Source of the DNA: Streptacidiphilus jiangxiensis
GTDB lineage: Bacteria > Actinomycetota > Actinomycetes > Streptomycetales > Streptomycetaceae
DNA length: 64,000 bases
Direction: 5' to 3'
NCBI RefSeq assembly: GCF_900109465.1
Contig: NZ_FOAZ01000015.1
Coordinates: 186,001 to 250,000, forward strand
Shown: piece after piece, positions 58,653 to 64,000 of the stretch
How positions within the stretch are numbered: the stretch's first letter is position 1
Layout of the letters: the number at the start of each line of letters is the position of its first letter
The notes under the pieces: model-generated
What the model was told of the DNA's origin: nothing
The model's database searches: none
Seen by the model: only the letters and a program-made list of their open reading frames with translations
Made by a program: the position numbers and the translations under genes

Positions 58653-59231
58653 ATGGAGAAGGCCATGGAGAACAAGTCCCCCGGTCGGCCGCGCAGTGCG
58701 GACGCCCACCGCGCGGTCCTCGACGCCGCCCTCGCCCTCGCCGTCCGCGACGGGTACGCGGCCGTGACGATGAAGGCGATCGCGGAGGAGGCCGGCGTCG
58801 GGCGCCAGACGGTCTACCGCTGGTGGCCGACCCGCGGCGCGGTGCTGATCGAGGCGATGGGCGAGATCGGCGCCGCCCACGGCGCGCCCCCGGCGAGCGG
58901 CGACCCGGTCGCCGACCTGCGGGTCTTCCTCGATCAGACCTTCGCGCTGGCCGACAAGGCGCCCGTCGCCGACGTCCTGCTCGGCCTGCTGTCGGACGCC
59001 TTCGCGGACACGGAGCTGTCGACGACGATGCGCGCGTACATCGCGGGGCGGCGCGCACTCCTGGCGGAGGTGCTGGGGCGCCAGGGCGCGGGGGGCTGGA
59101 AGGTGCCCGTCCCGACGGTGGTGGACCTGGTCTTCGGTGCGATGTGGTACCGGCTGATGAACCAGCACGGGCCTGTGGGGCCGGAGTTGACGAAGGAAGT
59201 GCTGGTGGTGGTGGCGGCGCTGCGCGACTGA
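58653..59231 (+). CDS. TetR-family regulator
   Basis: A 192-residue protein. The HTH is VTMKAIAEEAGVGRQTVYRWWPTRG, in parts, and the C terminus matches the TetR_C_11-like domain (LRVFLDQTFALADKAPVADVLLGLLSDAF, in parts). ATG 58653 is near the first operator, so transcription must be very short-leadered. It should repress the divergent SDR gene and itself. Confidence 0.88.
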   Translation: MEKAMENKSPGRPRSADAHRAVLDAALALAVRDGYAAVTMKAIAEEAGVGRQTVYRWWPTRGAVLIEAMGEIGAAHGAPPASGDPVADLRVFLDQTFALADKAPVADVLLGLLSDAFADTELSTTMRAYIAGRRALLAEVLGRQGAGGWKVPVPTVVDLVFGAMWYRLMNQHGPVGPELTKEVLVVVAALRD

Positions 59232-59284
59232 CCGTGGGGCGCGCCGGGTGAAAGGGGGTGGCGTGTGGCAGCCTCGCGCGCTAC

Positions 59285-59323
59285 GTTGTTCTCAGTTCGA
59301 GAAATACTCAGTCCGAGAACAAC
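59285..59323 (+). promoter_or_regulatory. Operator of the NrtR-like operon
   Basis: GTTGTTCTC and GAGAACAAC are perfect arms 21 bases apart. Inside, CTCAGTTCGAGAA and CTCAGTCCGAGAA are direct repeats 16 bases apart. The region lies 12 bases before the NrtR-like gene start and looks like its own binding site. Confidence 0.65.
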
Positions 59324-59334
59324 GGAGCCAGGCC

Positions 59335-60141
59335 ATGGACGCGCAGCCCGACCGCACCGACGAGGCCGCGTTCCTGGCTGCCTACGACCCGCGCGCGTTC
59401 CCCGCGATCGCGCTGACCGTCGACATCGTGGTGCTGACCCTGCGCGAGGGCCGGCTCAACGTGCTGCTCGTCGAACGCGCCGCGCCGCCGTTCCGGGGGT
59501 GCTGGGCGCTGCCGGGCGGCTTCGTGAAGGCGGGCGAGGAGGGACTCGACGAGGCCGCCGCGCGCGAGCTCGCCGAGGAGACGGGGCTCAGCTCCGGCGC
59601 GCTGCGCCGTGTGCACCTGGAGCAGTTGGGTTCCTACGGTGCGCCCGAGCGGGACCCGCGCATGCACGTCGTCTCCGTGGCCTACCTGGCCTTCGCACCC
59701 GACCTTCCCGACCCGCGCGCCGGCGGCGACGCCGCCCGCGCCGTCTGGACTCCGGTCGCCGGTCCCCACGGGGGTGGGACCGGCGACCGGGACGCCACCG
59801 GCCGCGAGCTCGCGTTCGACCACGCGCGGATCCTGGCCGACGCCCTCGACCGCGCCCGCGCCAAGCTCGAGTACACGCCGCTGGCCACGACCTTCCTCGC
59901 ACCGGAGTTCACCATCCCCGAACTCCGCACCGTCTACGAGGAGATCTGGGGGGAGAAGCTCCACCCCGGCAACTTCCACCGCAAGGTGCTCTCCGTGCCC
60001 GGCTTCGTGGAGAGCACCGGCGAGACCGCCGAACGCGGCGGCTCCCGCGGCGGCCCGCGAGCCCGGATCTACCGGGCCGGGGACGCCCGCCTGCTCCACC
60101 CGGCGCTGCTGCGCCCCGACCGTGAGGAGGGAGTGCGTTGA
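59335..60141 (+). CDS. NrtR-like NUDIX-type transcriptional regulator
   Basis: A 268-residue protein. The N-terminal NUDIX domain is complete: TVDIVVLTLREGRLNVLLVER, then WALPGGFVKAGEEGLDEAAARELAEETGL, in parts (ELAEE keeps the metal Glu residues). The C-terminal wHTH has YTPLATTFLAPEFTIPELRTVYEEIWGEKLHPGNFHRKVLS, in parts, the NrtR signature. NrtR proteins sense ADP-ribose or NAD-related compounds. This one sits over a dyad operator and heads a four-gene operon; TTGA couples it to the next gene. Confidence 0.87.
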   Translation: MDAQPDRTDEAAFLAAYDPRAFPAIALTVDIVVLTLREGRLNVLLVERAAPPFRGCWALPGGFVKAGEEGLDEAAARELAEETGLSSGALRRVHLEQLGSYGAPERDPRMHVVSVAYLAFAPDLPDPRAGGDAARAVWTPVAGPHGGGTGDRDATGRELAFDHARILADALDRARAKLEYTPLATTFLAPEFTIPELRTVYEEIWGEKLHPGNFHRKVLSVPGFVESTGETAERGGSRGGPRARIYRAGDARLLHPALLRPDREEGVR

Positions 60142-61235
60142 GCGAGCCACCGACTGATCCACCGTTCGGACCGCGGTTCGGACCACCGCGGCCGCGCACC
60201 TTCGACGAGGCGCTGGCCGCCCTTGCCGCGGCGAGGAGCGCGGACGACCTGTTCGGCCCGGTCGCCGACCCGGAGGCCGCCGCCCGCCGCTACCGGCGCC
60301 TCGCGCGTCTGCTGCACCCGGACACCGCGCCACCCGGTCGCCGCGCCGAGGCGGCGGCCGCCTGCGCCGCGCTGAACCAGCTCCGGGTGAGTCGACAGCC
60401 CGCGCCTGAAAGCCTCCTGACGACCCGTCGCCACAGTTACGAGGTGGGCGAGCCGCTGGCCACCGGCGACGTCGCCGTCCTGCGGGCCGCGCGCTACCGC
60501 ACCCGGGGCGGCCTCGGACCCGTCCTGGACGCCGTGCTGAAGACGCCTCGGACACCGGCCGACAACGACCTGATGGAACGCGAGGCCCACGCCCTGGCCT
60601 GGCTGGCTCGCCATGGCGAGCCCCGGTTCCAGAGCTATGTGCCCACGCTCGTCGAGACCTTCACCCATGCCGACCCCGCCGATCCGGCCGCCGTGCCACG
60701 CCGCGTCAACGCGCTGCTGCGGCTGGACGGCTTTCTCACCCTGGCGCAGCTGCGCCAGGCGTTCCCCGACGGGCTGGACCCGCGCGACGCGGCCTGGATC
60801 TGGCGGCGCCTGCTCGTCGCGCTCGGGCACGCGCACCGCACCCGGGTCCGCCACGGCGCGGTCCTGCCGGAGCACGTCATGATCCAGCCCGTGGAACACG
60901 GCCTGGTGCTGGTCGACTGGTGCTACGCGGCCACCGGGGCGCCCACACCGGCGCCCGCGCTCGTCGAGCGCCACCGCGACCGCTACCCGCCCGAGGTGGC
61001 CGCGCGTCGGCCCGTCACCGAGGCCACCGACATCCACCTCGCCAGCTCCTGCATCGCCGAACTCATGGGTGAGCAGGCCCCACCGCAGATGCGGAGCTTC
61101 CTGGCCGGCTGCATGCTGCCGGCCGAGCCGCGCCGGCCGCACGACGCGTGGCGGCTCCTCGCCGAACTCGACCGGCTGCTGGAACGCCTCTACGGACCAC
61201 GCACCTTCCGCCCCCTGCGCCTGCCCGCCGCGTGA
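60138..61235 (+). CDS. J-domain plus protein-kinase-like (pseudokinase) protein
   Basis: A 365-residue protein from TTG 60138 (GGAGG upstream, TTGA overlap). Residues 20-85 look like a J-domain: AARRYRRLARLLHPDTAPPGRRAE carries HPD at 60-62. Residues 95-345 resemble a protein kinase: Lys in AVLKTPRTP, Glu in MEREAHALAWL. The catalytic loop is RHGAVLPEHVMI without the Asp, and DFG is replaced by VDWC. TDIHLASSCIAELMG matches the kinase helix F region. It is probably a pseudokinase that recruits Hsp70 or senses a nucleotide. Confidence 0.72.
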   Translation: MSEPPTDPPFGPRFGPPRPRTFDEALAALAAARSADDLFGPVADPEAAARRYRRLARLLHPDTAPPGRRAEAAAACAALNQLRVSRQPAPESLLTTRRHSYEVGEPLATGDVAVLRAARYRTRGGLGPVLDAVLKTPRTPADNDLMEREAHALAWLARHGEPRFQSYVPTLVETFTHADPADPAAVPRRVNALLRLDGFLTLAQLRQAFPDGLDPRDAAWIWRRLLVALGHAHRTRVRHGAVLPEHVMIQPVEHGLVLVDWCYAATGAPTPAPALVERHRDRYPPEVAARRPVTEATDIHLASSCIAELMGEQAPPQMRSFLAGCMLPAEPRRPHDAWRLLAELDRLLERLYGPRTFRPLRLPAA

Positions 61236-61325
61236 ACGGCGGTCCGGCCACGACGCCGACCCGGCACCGACCACCACCGACCACCACCGACTCGACAGCG
61301 ACCACCACCGAACGGGGAGAACCAC

Positions 61326-62345
61326 ATGGGAAGCGGACGCTGGGACACCGACGTCTACACCGCCGCCGCGAACTACCGTGCCACCCACGGGATCGGCGCC
61401 TTCGACTACAGCGACCGGGCCCGCCGCGGTCCGCGCCACCTGTGGCGCGCGCACCCGCAGCTCGACCCCTTCGGCCTGACCGTCCGCGAGAGCCGCGACA
61501 GCGCCGAGCACCCGGACTCCCAGGCCGTCGCCGTGCTCTTCGACGTCACCGGCTCCATGGGCACCGTGCCGAGGGTGCTCCAGACCAAGCTGCCGGAGCT
61601 CTTCGGCCTGCTGCTGCGCAAGGGCTACGTCCGTGACCCGCAGATCCTCTTCGGCGCCATCGGCGACGCCACCTGCGACCGGGTGCCGCTCCAGCTCGGC
61701 CAGTTCGAGTCGGACAACCGCATGGACGACAACCTCGGGCAGATCTTCCTCGAGGGTGGCGGCGGCGGACAGATGCACGAGTCGTACGAGCTCGCGATGT
61801 ACGCCATGGCCCGCCACACCGCCATCGACTGTCACGAGAAGCGCGGCCGCCGAGGCTACCTCTTCGTCATCGGCGACGAACTGCCCTACGGCCGCGTGTC
61901 GGCCGCCCAGGTCCACGAGGTCTTCGGCGAGCGCCTGCCGGAGGACATCCCCGTCGAGGTGCTGCTGCAGGAGCTGACGCGCCGCTGGGACGTGTACTTC
62001 GTCCTGCCGGCCGGCTCCTCCTACGTCGGCAACGACCAGGTGCTGGGCCGCTGGCGGACCCTGCTCGGCGACAACGTCGTCGAACTGGACGACCTCGACG
62101 CCGTCTGCGAGACCATCGCGCTCACCATCGGCCTCGGCGAGGGCGCGATCGACCTGGACGAGGGTCTCGCCGACCTCGCCGACATCGGCTCACGCGCCGG
62201 GGTGGCCGTCCGCCGAGCGCTCTCCGGCGTCGCCCGGCGCAGCGGCGAGGTCGCCGTCTCGGGGGTCTCGCTGCTCAAGCACGAGGGCGCCGCCCACGAC
62301 GGGCCGGACGTCCGAGGGAACTCCCGAGGGAACACCCGGCTGTGA
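61326..62345 (+). CDS. von Willebrand A-domain protein
   Basis: A 339-residue protein. An intact MIDAS, LFDVTGSMGT, is at residues 71-80. IGDATCDRVPLQLGQFESDN, in parts, and GGGGGQMHESYELAMYAMAR follow; YLFVIGDELPYG is a further VWA strand. There is no signal peptide or transmembrane helix. VWA domains of this kind act in protein complexes with chaperone-like ATPases. GGGGAG precedes ATG 61326; the 90-base gap before it has repeated CCGACCACCA. Its stop overlaps the next GTG (GTGA). Confidence 0.8.
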   Translation: MGSGRWDTDVYTAAANYRATHGIGAFDYSDRARRGPRHLWRAHPQLDPFGLTVRESRDSAEHPDSQAVAVLFDVTGSMGTVPRVLQTKLPELFGLLLRKGYVRDPQILFGAIGDATCDRVPLQLGQFESDNRMDDNLGQIFLEGGGGGQMHESYELAMYAMARHTAIDCHEKRGRRGYLFVIGDELPYGRVSAAQVHEVFGERLPEDIPVEVLLQELTRRWDVYFVLPAGSSYVGNDQVLGRWRTLLGDNVVELDDLDAVCETIALTIGLGEGAIDLDEGLADLADIGSRAGVAVRRALSGVARRSGEVAVSGVSLLKHEGAAHDGPDVRGNSRGNTRL

Positions 62346-63658
62346 AGATCCGTCAGCGCCACGCCGTCGTCGTCGACCTCGGGTTCGGCGACGCCGGCAA
62401 GGGCGCCACCGTGGACCGCCTGTGCCGGGCGATGGGCGCCACCACCGTGGTGCGCTTCAACGGCGGTGCGCAGGCGGCCCACAACGTCGTCGCCGACGAC
62501 GGCCGCCACCACACCTTCGCCCAGTTCGGCTCAGGGGCTCTGGTGCCCGGCGTGCGTACGCACCTGTCCCGGTTCGTGCTGGTCGACCCGCTCGCGCTGT
62601 CCGCCGAGGCGGCGCACCTGACGGCCATCGGCGTCGACGACCCTCTCGGGGGGCTGACCGTCGACCGCCGCGCCCTGCTGGCCACCCCCTACCACGCCGC
62701 CGCCAACCGCCTGCGCGAACAGGCCCGCGGTGCGGCCCGGCACGGCTCGTGCGGCATGGGCGTCGGGGAGACCGCCGCCTACGCCCTGGCCAACCCCGAG
62801 TCCGCGCCGGCCGTCGGCGACTGCGCCGCGCCGCTGCGCCTGACCGCCAGGCTGGCCGTGCTGCGGGAACGCCTCGCCGACGAACTGCAGCTCCCTGTCG
62901 AGCGGTTGGGCCCGCCGATCGAGGACTGCGTGCGCGCCTACCGGGCGTTCGCGGGCACGGTCCGGATGACGGACGAGCGGCACCTGCCGCAGGTGCTCGC
63001 GCGCGAGCGGGTCGTCCTCGAGGGCGCCCAGGGCGTCCTGCTGGACGAGTGGTACGGCTTCCACCCCTACACCACCTGGTCCACCACCACCTTCGCCAAC
63101 GCGACGACGCTGCTCGCCGAGGCGGGCGCGGCCGGGGCAGGGGACGTGCTGCGACTCGGCGTCGTCCGGACCTCCACCACCCGGCACGGTCCCGGCCCGC
63201 TGGTCACCGAGGACCCCGCCCTCGACCCGCACCTCCCCGAACCGCACAACGCGACCGGTCCCTGGCAGGGCGCGTTCCGCCGCGGCCACTTCGACGCGGT
63301 GGCCCATCGCTACGCCCTCACCGTGGCCGGGGGAGCGGATGTCCTCGTGGTCACCCACCTGGACGCGGCCGCCCGGGCGCGAGGTCTGCGCCTCTGTGAC
63401 GCCTACCGCGTCGAGGGCGGCGAGATCCGGGACCTGACCCCCGCGCCGCCGGGCGACCTCGCCCGCCGCCGGGCCCTGACCGAGCGACTCCTGCGCACCC
63501 GCCCAGCCCGCTTGGAACGCCCGTCCCGCTGGGCCGAGGGCATCAGCGACGCCCTCGGCCTGCCGGTCCTGCTGACCTCCCACGGCCCCCGCACGAGCGA
63601 CGCCACGTTCGCGCGCACCCGCGACACACCGCACCGGACGCTCACCCCGGCCGGTTGA
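62342..63658 (+). CDS. Adenylosuccinate synthetase-like protein (divergent PurA paralogue)
   Basis: A 438-residue protein from GTG 62342. The PurA loop GDEGKGK reads GFGDAGKGATVD (residues 14-25): Asp and the P-loop Lys remain, Glu is Ala. RFNGGAQAAHNVV keeps the catalytic His region. LEGAQGVLLDEWYG and RTSTTRHGPGPLVTED match the PurA aspartate/GTP loops. It is more divergent than a housekeeping PurA. The usual reaction joins IMP and Asp with GTP; here the substrate may be another purine nucleotide. It is the last gene of the operon and is followed by a strong hairpin. Confidence 0.8.
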   Translation: MKIRQRHAVVVDLGFGDAGKGATVDRLCRAMGATTVVRFNGGAQAAHNVVADDGRHHTFAQFGSGALVPGVRTHLSRFVLVDPLALSAEAAHLTAIGVDDPLGGLTVDRRALLATPYHAAANRLREQARGAARHGSCGMGVGETAAYALANPESAPAVGDCAAPLRLTARLAVLRERLADELQLPVERLGPPIEDCVRAYRAFAGTVRMTDERHLPQVLARERVVLEGAQGVLLDEWYGFHPYTTWSTTTFANATTLLAEAGAAGAGDVLRLGVVRTSTTRHGPGPLVTEDPALDPHLPEPHNATGPWQGAFRRGHFDAVAHRYALTVAGGADVLVVTHLDAAARARGLRLCDAYRVEGGEIRDLTPAPPGDLARRRALTERLLRTRPARLERPSRWAEGISDALGLPVLLTSHGPRTSDATFARTRDTPHRTLTPAG

Positions 63659-63680
63659 GCCCCCCACACCAGCCCGAGCC

Positions 63681-63712
63681 GGCCCCGCCCGGCCAGGCGG
63701 CCGGGCGGGGCC
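63681..63712 (+). terminator. Hairpin ending the NrtR/VWA/PurA-like operon
   Basis: Perfect 14-bp arms GGCCCCGCCCGGCC and GGCCGGGCGGGGCC with loop AGGC. Confidence 0.85.
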
Positions 63713-63756
63713 GAGGGCCCCTACTCCCGGCCGGAACGCCGGCCCGGCCCCACCGG

Positions 63757-63966
63757 CCGGCTCGGCTGCGGCCATCCCTCAGGCGTGCCCGCCGCCCGGC
63801 GCCTGCCGGGGTCTCAGGCCGGGGGATGAAGCCGACCGGCTCAGTTGTGGCCATCCTCAGGCGCGCCCGCCGCCCGCCGCCCGCCGCCCGCCGCCCGCCG
63901 CCCGCCGCCCGGCGCCCGGCGCCTGCCGCCCGGCGCCTGGCGGGGTCTCAGGCCGGGGGGACGAAG
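63757..63966. repeat. Tandem duplication with a heptamer expansion
   Basis: A block from CCGGCTCGGCTGCGGCCATC to GGTCTCAGGCCGGGGGATGAAG (63757-63831) recurs in diverged form at 63836-63966. In the second copy the heptamer CCGCCCG has expanded to about seven units (63864-63912). Both copies include the same TCAGGCCGGGGG end of a minus-strand reading frame. Confidence 0.75.
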
Positions 63967-64000
63967 GTGCGCAGGGCGTGGCGGGCCAGGCAGGCGTGGA
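63948..64000 (-). CDS. 3' end of a gene that continues beyond the window
   Basis: The minus strand reads HACLARHALRTFVPPA and a stop at 63948. Nothing more is visible, so the product is unknown. That an upstream copy of the same 3' end exists at about 63815 supports a real, partly duplicated gene. Confidence 0.4.
   Translation of the reverse strand, partial: HACLARHALRTFVPPA

Overview
The window is high-GC actinobacterial DNA. Genes are dense, third positions are almost all G or C, GTG and TTG starts are common, and stop/start overlaps of 4 bases (ATGA, GTGA, TTGA) recur. Several features point to Streptomycetaceae (Streptomyces, Kitasatospora or Streptacidiphilus): a DUF397 protein, an NsdA-like HTH/TPR regulator, a secreted RNase nearly identical in layout to RNase Sa, a gylR-gylCAB glycerol region, and the GGGGCGCGGGGAACTGCGCGA-type palindrome that is scattered through Streptomyces genomes. 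I see no phage, insertion sequence, CRISPR array or rRNA. The genus is an inference.

Layout. 0-6.4 kb holds the 3' end of a GH47 mannosidase gene, a secreted cell-wall amidase, a TetR/FMN-reductase divergent pair, a ketopantoate reductase and small conserved proteins. 6.5-12.5 kb is an acyl-CoA module resembling part of the actinobacterial sterol side-chain pathway: a FadD19-like ligase diverges from an EchA19-like hydratase, two DUF35 proteins and two Ltp-type thiolase-fold proteins. A perfect KstR-type operator lies between the divergent arms. 12.6-21.3 kb is mixed: DUF397, acyl-CoA dehydrogenase, PhyH oxygenase, APH-type kinase, NsdA-like regulator, PAS protein and HEAT-repeat protein. 21.3-31.1 kb holds a 56-bp minisatellite, purN, two glycosyltransferases with an SGNH hydrolase, a BNR-repeat protein, pxpABC (5-oxoproline hydrolysis) and an aquaporin.

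31.2-38.6 kb encodes a three-gene SMC-like complex (kleisin-like, MksE-like and a 1575-residue SMC ATPase). No recognisable JetD nuclease sits beside it. A small membrane protein and a RelE-like toxin with its partner follow. 39.3-42.9 kb has an ArsR/MFS pair and an archaeal-type aspartyl-tRNA synthetase behind a T-box leader. 43.0-45.9 kb is a gluconate locus (GntR-type regulator, gluconokinase, GntP).

45.9-47.9 kb is the most unusual part. A TROVE/Ro60 gene is flanked on both sides by RNAs that fold as circularly permuted tRNAs, as in bacterial Y RNAs. The terminator of the upstream RNA also supplies the Shine-Dalgarno sequence of the Ro60 gene. 48-51 kb has a frameshifted HEAT gene coupled to a DUF6011 gene, RNase Sa, and a TIGR01777 epimerase. 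51.0-56.1 kb is the glycerol operon (glpF-glpK-glpD with its IclR regulator, sharing an operator). 56.2-59.2 kb has a NUDIX hydrolase, mmuM and an SDR/TetR pair. 59.3-63.7 kb is a compact four-gene operon: NrtR-like regulator, J-domain/pseudokinase, VWA protein and PurA-like protein. I know no described function for it. The window ends in a duplicated, repeat-rich 3' end of another gene.
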